In this document: positions 1 to 6,366 of the stretch, piece after piece
How positions within the stretch are numbered: position 1 is the stretch's first letter
Layout of the letters: every line of letters starts with the position of its first letter
Assembly (NCBI GenBank): GCA_946481585.1
Contig: CAMLOF010000093.1
Coordinates: 1 to 9,872, forward strand
Source: an uncultured Macromonas sp.
GTDB lineage: Bacteria > Pseudomonadota > Gammaproteobacteria > Burkholderiales > Burkholderiaceae
Direction: 5' to 3'
DNA: 9,872 nucleotides
Program-made: the position numbers and the translations under genes
Notes under the pieces: generated by a model
What the model was told of the DNA's origin: nothing
Seen by the model: only the letters and a program-made list of their open reading frames with translations
Database searches by the model: none

Positions 1-696
1 CCGCTCACCACCATGCTCATCGGTACCTTGCCGGTGGTCATCGCCATCACCGCCAACCTGCGCAATGCCCGCCGCGACGGTCACCTGCCGTGGCGGCGTT
101 TGGCACCATCGCTGGCGCTCATTGGTCTGGGCATTGCCCTGGTCAACCACGCAGAGATGACGATGCTGACGTCGCAGGAGGGGTTCGACCTGTCTCATTA
201 CAGCCTGGGCGCGCTCCTGGGCGTTGGGGCCGTGGTCTGCTGGACCTGGTATCCACTGCGCAACGCCGACTGGCTGCGCCACCACCCAGACCGCAACCCG
301 CGCGCCTGGGCGACGGCCCAGGGCCTGGCCACCCTTCCACTCGCCTTGGTGGGCTACATCCTGCTCTGGTCGTTCATGGAATGGCAGGGCGACACGTTTC
401 CCATGCCTGTCGGGCCGCGCCCGGAACTGTTCGTTGCACTGATGGTGTCCGTCGGTCTGCTGGCGTCCTGGCTGGGTACGTTGTGCTGGAACGAGTCCAG
501 CCAGCGGTTGCCTACCGCTTTGGCCGGGCAACTCATCGTCTTCGAGACCCTGGCGGCGTTGACCTACGCCTTCATCTGGCGCGGTCAATGGCCTGAGTCC
601 GTCACCTTGGCAGGCATTGCCCTGCTGGTAGCGGGGGTGCTTTGGGCGGTGCGCATCAAACCCGTTCCCGTGGTGGCAGAGGGACATCCCAACTGA
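1..696 (+). CDS. DMT-superfamily (EamA-type) transporter, 5' end missing
   Basis: This is the C-terminal part of a multi-pass inner-membrane protein. The frame is open from the first base, so the real start lies upstream, and 231 residues are visible. Hydrophobic segments alternate with short basic loops: the end of one segment at the window edge, then segments around LALIGLGIALVN, GALLGVGAVVCWTW, LATLPLALVGYILL, LFVALMVSVGLLASWLG, a segment around LAGQLIVFETLAALTYAFI, and a last one near GIALLVAGVLWAVR. The pattern matches the end of one EamA repeat plus a complete second repeat, in which the stretch after LCWNESSQRLPTALAGQL is typical of drug/metabolite transporters. Such proteins export or import small metabolites, but the substrate cannot be read from sequence. 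It ends 85 bp before yajC with no clear terminator, so read-through into the Sec genes is possible. Family call is good; function is open. Confidence 0.85.
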   Translation, partial: PLTTMLIGTLPVVIAITANLRNARRDGHLPWRRLAPSLALIGLGIALVNHAEMTMLTSQEGFDLSHYSLGALLGVGAVVCWTWYPLRNADWLRHHPDRNPRAWATAQGLATLPLALVGYILLWSFMEWQGDTFPMPVGPRPELFVALMVSVGLLASWLGTLCWNESSQRLPTALAGQLIVFETLAALTYAFIWRGQWPESVTLAGIALLVAGVLWAVRIKPVPVVAEGHPN

Positions 697-712
697 GGCG
701 CCCCCGGCCGTT

Positions 713-718
713 TAGAAT
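713..718 (+). promoter_or_regulatory. Possible -10 box for yajC-secD-secF
   Basis: TAGAAT matches the sigma70 -10 consensus at 5 of 6 positions and lies in the gap between the transporter gene and yajC. No convincing -35 box is found 16-18 bp upstream, where the sequence runs through the transporter stop codon (CAACTG or similar). If used, transcription would start near 725, just before the leader hairpin. Weak evidence, offered as a candidate only. Confidence 0.25.
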
Positions 719-730
719 GCTCGGTTGCTG

Positions 731-752
731 GCGCCCTGGCTGATCAGGGCGC
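731..752 (+). other. Hairpin in the yajC leader
   Basis: GCGCCCT at 731-737 and AGGGCGC at 746-752 are perfectly complementary. The stem can be extended by a G-C pair (738/745) and a G-T wobble (739/744). It is not followed by a run of T, so it does not look like an intrinsic terminator. It lies 30 bp before the yajC start and 15 bp before its ribosome-binding site, so it would fall in the 5' leader of the transcript. It could stabilise the mRNA 5' end or mark the 3' end of the upstream transporter message; the sequence alone does not decide. Confidence 0.4.
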
Positions 753-781
753 ATTCAACCAACAGACAGGACAGAGACACC

Positions 782-1102
782 GTGTTCATTTCCAACGCTT
801 ATGCCCAAGCCGCCGCTGGTGGCGACACCGTTTCCTCCCTGACGAGCCTGCTGCCGCTGGTTCTGATGTTCGTGGTGCTGTACTTCGTCATGATCCGCCC
901 CCAGATGAAGCGCCAGAAAGAGCACAAGGCCATGATCGAGGCGCTCGCCAAGGGCGACGAAGTGGTGACCGCAGGCGGCCTGCTCGGCAAGGTCTCCAAA
1001 GTCGGCGATACCTACATCGGCGTGGAACTTGCCGACGGAATGGAAGTCCAGATGCAACGTTCTGCCGTTGTGCAGGTGCTGCCCAAGGGCACCATCAAGT
1101 AA
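782..1102 (+). CDS. yajC: Sec translocon accessory subunit YajC
   Basis: YajC is a small single-span inner-membrane protein that associates with SecD and SecF, the auxiliary complex of the SecYEG translocon. From the GTG at 782 the product is 106 residues, the usual size. It opens with MFISNAYAQA, a start typical of betaproteobacterial YajC, then has one hydrophobic segment (about 20-38) ending in the family signature YFVMIRPQMKRQKEH (34-48). The cytoplasmic part contains KGDEVVTAGGLLGKV (57-71) and ends with VLPKGTIK, both characteristic. AGGA at 768-771, ten bases upstream, serves as ribosome-binding site. A more upstream in-frame TTG (725) would add non-conserved residues and lies before the leader hairpin, so it was not chosen. 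secD and secF follow on the same strand, but a terminator-like element separates yajC from secD. Confidence 0.96.
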   Translation: MFISNAYAQAAAGGDTVSSLTSLLPLVLMFVVLYFVMIRPQMKRQKEHKAMIEALAKGDEVVTAGGLLGKVSKVGDTYIGVELADGMEVQMQRSAVVQVLPKGTIK

Positions 1103-1137
1103 CCCAACGTCCCGGGATTGCGTTTCGGGCGTGTGAC

Positions 1138-1171
1138 CGGCTGGGCCAGTGGCCCGGCCGTTTGATTTTTG
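1138..1171 (+). terminator. Terminator-like hairpin between yajC and secD
   Basis: Positions 1138-1147 (CGGCTGGGCC) pair with 1151-1160 (GGCCCGGCCG) over ten base pairs, nine Watson-Crick and one T-G wobble, closing a three-base loop AGT. The stem is followed at once by TTTGATTTTTG (1161-1171). This is the layout of a Rho-independent terminator. It starts 35 bp after the yajC stop and ends five bases before the GGAG ribosome-binding site of secD. Because yajC, secD and secF normally share one transcript, it probably acts as a partial terminator or attenuator, or as an RNA-processing or protecting structure. The A and G in the T tract may weaken it. Structure is certain; function is inferred. 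Confidence 0.55.
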
Positions 1172-1189
1172 TTGCGGAGCCTTTCGCTC

Positions 1190-3067
1190 ATGAACCGATA
1201 CCCGCTGTGGAAATACGTGACCATCGTGGTCGCGCTGATCATTGCCACTCTCTACACCCTGCCCAACTTCTTCGGCGAGGCACCGGCGGTGCAGGTTTCG
1301 GCTGGCAAGGCCACGGTGCGCGTGGATGCCGCCACCGTCACGCGGGTCGAAGCGGCGCTGGCCGCGCAGAACATCACACCCGCAGCAGTGCAGTTCGACG
1401 GGCAGTCGGTCAAGGTCCGCTTCGATTCGACCGACACGCAGATCCAGGCGCGTGACGCCATCGACCACGCCCTCAACCCCGACCGCGCCGACCCGACCCA
1501 CATCGTCGCGTTGAACCTGCTGCCGCGCACGCCTGCCTGGCTGCAGGCCATCCATGCCAAGCCCATGTACCTGGGCCTTGACTTGCGCGGTGGCGTGCAC
1601 TTCCTGCTGCAGGTGGACATGCCCGGTGCGCTGGACAAGCGCGCCGAAGTCATCGCCAGCGACCTGCGCGGCGCGCTGCGCGACAAGAACATCCGTCACG
1701 GCGGCATCCGCCGCGAAGGCCAGGCGGTCGAACTGCGTTTCCGTGACGCTGCCGCCCAGACAGCCGCCGGTGATCTGTTGCGTGCCCAGTTTCCTGACCT
1801 GGTCGTCACCGAGGCCGCCGAGGGCACCGAATTCAAGTTGACTGCACGTCTGCGCCCCGAGGCGGCACGCCGCATCCAGGAACAGGCGCTCAAGCAGAAC
1901 ATCACCACGCTGCACAACCGAATCAACGAACTGGGCGTGGCTGAACCCGTCATCCAGCAGCAGGGTCTGGACCGCATCGTGGTGCAGCTGCCCGGCGTGC
2001 AGGACACCGCCAAGGCCAAGGACATTCTGGGCCGCACCGCCACCCTGGAGGTGCGCATGGTGGACGAAAGCGCCGAAGGCCAGTCCGCCGAGCGTGGCAA
2101 CGGCCCGGTGCCGTTTGGCTCCGAGCGTTACCTCGACCGCAACGGCCAGGCCGTCATCACCAAGCGCGAAGTGCTGCTCACTGGTGAGAACCTGACCGAT
2201 GCCCAAGCCGGTTTTGACAGCCAGACCCAGGAAGCTGCCGTGCACCTCACGCTGGACGCGAAGGGTGCACGCATCTTCCGCGATGTCACCCGCGAGAACG
2301 TGGGCAAGCGCATGGCCATCCTGTTGTTCGAGAAGGGCAAGGGCGAGGTCGTCACGGCGCCAGTCATCCGTGGCGAGATTGGCGGCGGGCGCGTGCAGAT
2401 TTCCGGCCGCATGACCACGGTCGAGGCCAACGACACCGCCTTGCTGCTGCGCGCAGGTTCCCTGGCGGCCCCGATGGACATCATCGAAGAGCGCACCATC
2501 GGCCCCAGCCTGGGGGCTGACAACATCAAGATGGGCTTCGACAGCGTCACCTGGGGCTTCCTGGTGGTGGTCGGCTTCATGTGTGTGTACTACATGATGT
2601 TCGGCGTGTTCTCCAGCCTGGCGCTGGGCTTCAACCTGATGCTTCTGGTGGCCGTGCTGTCCATGCTGCAGGCCACGCTGACCCTGCCCGGCATGGCCGC
2701 CATGGCGCTGGCGCTGGGCATGGCCATCGACGCCAACGTGCTCATCAACGAACGCGTGCGCGAGGAACTGCGCAACGGCAGTGCGCCGCAGTCGGCCATC
2801 AACGCCGGTTACGACCACGCTTGGGGCACCATCCTCGACTCCAACATCACCTCGCTGTTGGCTGGGGTGGCGCTGCTGGCGTTTGGTTCCGGCCCGGTGC
2901 GCGGCTTTGCAGTGGTGCACTGCCTGGGCATCCTCACCAGCATGTTCTCCGCAGTGTTCTTCTCGCGCGGCCTGGTCAACATGTGGTACGGCCGCCAGAA
3001 AAAGCTCAAGAACGTGTCCATTGGCACGGTGTGGACGCAGGGTGAAAAGACCCTGGCCAAGGACTGA
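1190..3067 (+). CDS. secD: Protein translocase subunit SecD
   Basis: SecD is an RND-fold inner-membrane protein that, with SecF, uses proton flow to drive late steps of protein export through SecYEG. The 625-residue product (E. coli SecD is 615) has an N-terminal membrane span (about 8-24), a large periplasmic region containing the signature YLGLDLRGGVHFLLQVD (127-143), and NRINELGVAEPVIQQQG (243-259). Before the membrane bundle come ALLLRAGSLAAP (417-428) and EERTIGPSLGADNI (433-446). Five spans follow from about residue 453; one carries GMAIDANVLINER (510-522), whose Asp514 corresponds to the conserved membrane acidic residue needed for proton coupling. The ATG at 1190 is preceded by GGAG ten bases upstream; a TTG seven codons earlier lies inside the terminator T tract and was rejected. 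secF follows after 14 bp. Confidence 0.98.
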   Translation: MNRYPLWKYVTIVVALIIATLYTLPNFFGEAPAVQVSAGKATVRVDAATVTRVEAALAAQNITPAAVQFDGQSVKVRFDSTDTQIQARDAIDHALNPDRADPTHIVALNLLPRTPAWLQAIHAKPMYLGLDLRGGVHFLLQVDMPGALDKRAEVIASDLRGALRDKNIRHGGIRREGQAVELRFRDAAAQTAAGDLLRAQFPDLVVTEAAEGTEFKLTARLRPEAARRIQEQALKQNITTLHNRINELGVAEPVIQQQGLDRIVVQLPGVQDTAKAKDILGRTATLEVRMVDESAEGQSAERGNGPVPFGSERYLDRNGQAVITKREVLLTGENLTDAQAGFDSQTQEAAVHLTLDAKGARIFRDVTRENVGKRMAILLFEKGKGEVVTAPVIRGEIGGGRVQISGRMTTVEANDTALLLRAGSLAAPMDIIEERTIGPSLGADNIKMGFDSVTWGFLVVVGFMCVYYMMFGVFSSLALGFNLMLLVAVLSMLQATLTLPGMAAMALALGMAIDANVLINERVREELRNGSAPQSAINAGYDHAWGTILDSNITSLLAGVALLAFGSGPVRGFAVVHCLGILTSMFSAVFFSRGLVNMWYGRQKKLKNVSIGTVWTQGEKTLAKD

Positions 3068-3081
3068 ACGGGAGCCAGAAA

Positions 3082-4032
3082 ATGGAATTTTTCCGCATCA
3101 AGAAAGACATCCCGTTCATGCGCCATGCCCTGGTGCTGAACGCCATCTCCTTCATCACATTCGTGGCCGCCGTATTCTTCCTGGTCACGCGCGGGCTCAA
3201 CCTGTCGGTGGAATTCACCGGCGGTACCGTGATGGAGGTGTCCTACGAGCAGCCCGCTGACCTGGAGTCGGTGCGCAAGGTGATTGGTAGCTTGGGTTAC
3301 GTGGACGTGCCGGTGCAGAACTTTGGCACCTCGCGCGACGTGCTGATGCGCCTGCCACTGGTGCAAGGTCAGTCTTCCGGTCAGCAGAGCGAAGCTGTTC
3401 TGGCAGCACTCAAGGCGCAGAACCCGGCCGTGCAGTTGCGCCGCACTGAATTTGTCGGCCCCCAGGTGGGGCAGGAGTTGATGGAAGACGGCCTCAAGGC
3501 GCTGGCTTTCGTGATCGGCGGCATCATGGTCTATCTGGCCTTCCGCTTCGAGTGGAAGTACGCCGTATCTGCCATCATTGCCAACCTGCACGACGTCGTC
3601 ATCATCCTGGGCTTCTTCGCGTACTTCCAGTGGGAGTTCTCACTGGCGGTGCTGGCAGCGGTGCTGGCCGTGCTGGGCTACTCGGTCAACGAATCGGTGG
3701 TGATCTTCGACCGCATCCGCGAAACCTTCCGCAGGCAGCGCAAGCTGGGCACGGTGCAGGTGATCGACCGTGCCATCACGTCCACCATGAGCCGCACCAT
3801 CATCACCCACGGCTCGACCGAGGTGATGGTGCTGTCCATGCTGCTTTTTGGCGGCCCCACCCTGCATTACTTTGCAATGGCGCTCACCATCGGCATCGTC
3901 TTCGGCATCTACTCGTCGGTTTTCGTGGCGGCTGCCGTCGCCATGTGGCTAGGCATTCGCCGCGAAGATCTGGTCAAGGCGCCCAAGAAAACCGAGGACC
4001 CAGACGATCCCAACGCTGGCGCGGCCGTCTGA
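3082..4032 (+). CDS. secF: Protein translocase subunit SecF
   Basis: SecF is the second RND-type subunit of the SecDF-YajC complex. The product is 316 residues (E. coli 323), with an N-terminal span (about 15-36), a periplasmic domain opening with LNLSVEFTGGT (39-49), and five C-terminal spans. Family motifs include FVGPQVGQEL (124-133), ANLHDVVIILG (167-177), GYSVNESVVIFDRIRE (199-214) and SRTIITHGSTEV (237-248). Glu45 stands where many SecF proteins have Asp (DFTGG), a conservative change. Glu204 and Asp210 lie in the region used for proton coupling. The C-terminal tail is short and polar, with KKTEDPDDP. The ribosome-binding site GGGAG (3070-3074) lies seven bases before the ATG and only three bases after the secD stop, so translation is likely coupled to secD. 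Confidence 0.98.
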   Translation: MEFFRIKKDIPFMRHALVLNAISFITFVAAVFFLVTRGLNLSVEFTGGTVMEVSYEQPADLESVRKVIGSLGYVDVPVQNFGTSRDVLMRLPLVQGQSSGQQSEAVLAALKAQNPAVQLRRTEFVGPQVGQELMEDGLKALAFVIGGIMVYLAFRFEWKYAVSAIIANLHDVVIILGFFAYFQWEFSLAVLAAVLAVLGYSVNESVVIFDRIRETFRRQRKLGTVQVIDRAITSTMSRTIITHGSTEVMVLSMLLFGGPTLHYFAMALTIGIVFGIYSSVFVAAAVAMWLGIRREDLVKAPKKTEDPDDPNAGAAV

Positions 4033-4049
4033 TCTGCTTCTCCTCTCAC

Positions 4050-4071
4050 GGGGCAACATGATCCTTGCCCC
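4050..4071 (+). terminator. Hairpin downstream of secF
   Basis: GGGGCAA (4050-4056) and TTGCCCC (4065-4071) form a perfect seven-base-pair stem around an eight-base loop, 17 bp after the secF stop. There is no T tract, so it is not a canonical intrinsic terminator. It could protect the 3' end of the sec message or assist Rho-dependent termination. It covers a TTG (4065) that would otherwise be the most upstream possible start of the next gene. Confidence 0.35.
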
Positions 4072-4142
4072 AAGCCTGCTGTCCCGACGGGCCGCGATGG
4101 CATACTCACTGGGTGGACACGAGCAAACAGTCTTCCCGTGGC

Positions 4143-6359
4143 ATGGCCCAACAGGCGCGGCAGACGTTCCTGCGCCAGGTCATGGATGGTCTCGACCAAG
4201 TTGCCGAGCAGCTGGGGGAGCATCTGGCTGCCCAGTTGGACCTCCCCGGCACGATGGCCGAGGTTCAAGAGCGGCGTGATCTGTATCAGCACTTCCAGAA
4301 GCAACGGGCCTTCTGGCTGACAGGCGCGCGCAACCGCCTGGAGCGCCTGCTCCGCCCGCCCAGGGAGGGTCAGGCCCGGCGTGAACAGCAGTTGTCCGAG
4401 GCCGAGCTGGCGCTGGTCGAAGAAGCTGCGGTAGAAACCCAGATACTTTCTGCCAGGGCTGCACTGGCTGCTGTGGACAAGGGCAGTGCGGACTTCAATG
4501 ATTTGCGCCTGCGATTGCAGCATCTTGAGCTGACCACCGAACTTCAGAAGAACGATGCCGTGCAGGCCTTGCGGGTGGCCGAGGCTGTGGTGGACGCCTG
4601 GCTGGACGCAGGCTTCACGCGGGAGCATTGGCAGGCTTGCCATGCAGTCATTCACCCGCCGTTTGCCTTGGCGGTGGCGGGTGCCTACCGTGAGGCGAAC
4701 CGTTATCTGCTGGAACAGGGGGTACTCCCCGAGATCGACCTGCGGGGCTTGGTGCGTCGAGCGCCCAGCGTGCTGTCGGTTGCGAATGTGTCGCAAATGG
4801 CAGGCATTGAGGACGCTGGGGCACCAAGGCGCGTTGCGAGTGATGGATCGGGAGCAGTAGCTGGGGGTGCAGCAGGGGGCGGCGTTGGTGGACCGGGTGG
4901 TGGCATGCCCTCCAGCCGATTGATGAAGCTGCTGACCGAGCGCCTGCCCGCCGCGGCAGAATGGATGCGTAGCGCTGGCCCAGGTGCAGCGCAGGCGCCC
5001 GTGGTGGCCAGCACATGGCCCTCTTTGGAGGCTGCGCTTCGGGCGTTGCCGCCGGTTGACTGGTCTTCGCTGGAGGCGGGGGCTGCCGGTTTGCACGCCC
5101 AGACCCGTGCCTTGAAGGAAAACGCGGGCAGCGAACACGAGAAAGCCGTCATCGAGGTTGTCGCCTTGATTTTCGACAGCATCCTCACCGAGGAACGCAT
5201 TCCTTCCAGCTTGCGGGTCTGGTTTGCCCGTCTGCAAATGCCTGTGTTGCGCCACGCCATGACCGACCCAGGCTTCCTCGCGTCAACCGATCATCCTGCA
5301 CGACTGTTGATTGACCGGATGGGCTCGTGCGTGATGGGCTTCGACCCTTCGGTGTCCATCGAACCGCTGGAGCAGGAAATCAAGCGGATTGTTCAGGTGA
5401 TCGAGCAATATCCGGAAACGGGCCGTCGCGTCTTTGAGCTGATGTACAAGGAGTTTCTGGCGTTTTTGGGGGAGCATCTTCAGCAGTCCGAAGGCCTGCG
5501 CCGTATTGCAGACGTTGCGCAGCAAGTGGAGCAGAAAGAGGCGTTGACCGTCCAGTACACCATTGAGTTGCGCAAACTTCTGGGGCAGGCCTCCGTGCGC
5601 GATTCGTTGCGAGATTTCTTTTATCAGGTGTGGGCCGAGGCCATGGCCAAGGGGGCTGTCACCTACGGTACCAATGATCCCCGAGCGCAGCGGCTGCGCC
5701 AGGCTGCCACCGATCTTCTGTGGGCAGCGGGCGCCAAGTCCACCCGGCAAGAGCGTGCCCAGGTCATCACCCGGGTGCCTGGCCTGCTGGCCGTCTTGCG
5801 CGAGGGCATGGGCTTGCTGGGCTACGACCAAGCGCGCCAGGATGCTGCGCTCAAACCCGTGAACGACACCCTGGCTGATGCCTTCATGTCCCGCACGCCA
5901 ACGGTTGATGCGCAATGGCTGGGCACGTTGACGCAGACCCTGGCTAAGGTCGAGGATGTGCTGCCCTCCAGCGATGCCGATGACCTGCCGCTGAACCGAG
6001 AAAGTCTGGAGTTGATCACCGGGGCGGACGCATCCGCCATCACGGTACTCCCAGACACCGGTTCACCAGTTCGTGCTGAGGCGCGGGACAAGGCGCGAAA
6101 ACTGCCGTTGGGAGGCTGGTTCCGCCTGGAACACAACGGGAGTGCCGTGTCGGCGCAACTGGCTTGGCAAAGCCCCAGAAAACAGCTTTACCTGTTTGCC
6201 ACGGCGGCGCAGGAGGCGTTCCTGCTGCAGCAGGGCCGCGTCGCACACTATCTGCAGGCGGGGTTGCTTCGGCCAGTGGACGACGAAGGGTTGATCGAGC
6301 GGGCGACGCGCAGTGCCCTGGAAAAGCTGGACGCGAATCCGGAGCGGTTGCTGTCCTGA
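4143..6359 (+). CDS. DUF1631-family protein of unknown function
   Basis: The product is a long (738 residues from ATG 4143), mostly helical, charged protein with no signal peptide or membrane span, so it is probably cytoplasmic. It resembles the DUF1631 family of proteobacteria: HPARLLIDRMG (384-394), VRDSLRDFFYQVWAEAM (485-501) and a C-terminal region from LPLGGWFRLE (654) through AQLAWQSPRKQLYLFAT. That last part reads as a small beta-rich domain. A glycine-rich stretch (about 235-254) splits the N-terminal helical part from the rest. The start is uncertain: GTG 4113 and TTG 4065 are also in frame, none has a clear ribosome-binding site, and TTG 4065 lies in the post-secF hairpin. A weak extended -10 (TGGCATACT, 4098-4106) could give a short leader. 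Some family members carry a 'thymidine phosphorylase' label, which nothing here supports. Family call from memory of motifs. Confidence 0.8.
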   Translation: MAQQARQTFLRQVMDGLDQVAEQLGEHLAAQLDLPGTMAEVQERRDLYQHFQKQRAFWLTGARNRLERLLRPPREGQARREQQLSEAELALVEEAAVETQILSARAALAAVDKGSADFNDLRLRLQHLELTTELQKNDAVQALRVAEAVVDAWLDAGFTREHWQACHAVIHPPFALAVAGAYREANRYLLEQGVLPEIDLRGLVRRAPSVLSVANVSQMAGIEDAGAPRRVASDGSGAVAGGAAGGGVGGPGGGMPSSRLMKLLTERLPAAAEWMRSAGPGAAQAPVVASTWPSLEAALRALPPVDWSSLEAGAAGLHAQTRALKENAGSEHEKAVIEVVALIFDSILTEERIPSSLRVWFARLQMPVLRHAMTDPGFLASTDHPARLLIDRMGSCVMGFDPSVSIEPLEQEIKRIVQVIEQYPETGRRVFELMYKEFLAFLGEHLQQSEGLRRIADVAQQVEQKEALTVQYTIELRKLLGQASVRDSLRDFFYQVWAEAMAKGAVTYGTNDPRAQRLRQAATDLLWAAGAKSTRQERAQVITRVPGLLAVLREGMGLLGYDQARQDAALKPVNDTLADAFMSRTPTVDAQWLGTLTQTLAKVEDVLPSSDADDLPLNRESLELITGADASAITVLPDTGSPVRAEARDKARKLPLGGWFRLEHNGSAVSAQLAWQSPRKQLYLFATAAQEAFLLQQGRVAHYLQAGLLRPVDDEGLIERATRSALEKLDANPERLLS

Positions 6360-6366
6360 GCCTGGT

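Noticed and set aside
703..1163. The 11-mer CCCGGCCGTTT occurs upstream of both yajC (703-713) and secD (1153-1163)
   Set aside because: In GC-rich DNA an 11-base match between two nearby gaps can arise by chance; the second copy is explained by the terminator stem and tail, and the first has no such structure.
755..2920. A 721-codon open frame on the - strand opposite yajC and secD
   Set aside because: It is very rich in His, Gln, Gly and Ala, with no recognisable domain, and lies opposite two well-identified genes. Long antisense frames are common in GC-rich DNA because of third-position GC bias.
4058..4279. A 73-codon + strand frame starting at ATG 4058 just after secF
   Set aside because: It has a true ATG, but overlaps the start of the DUF1631 gene in another frame, and the product has no recognisable family features. 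The ATG sits in the loop of the post-secF hairpin.
3909..5255. A 448-codon open frame on the - strand opposite the end of secF and the DUF1631 gene
   Set aside because: Compositionally biased, no domain, crosses a gene boundary on the other strand; a shadow frame.
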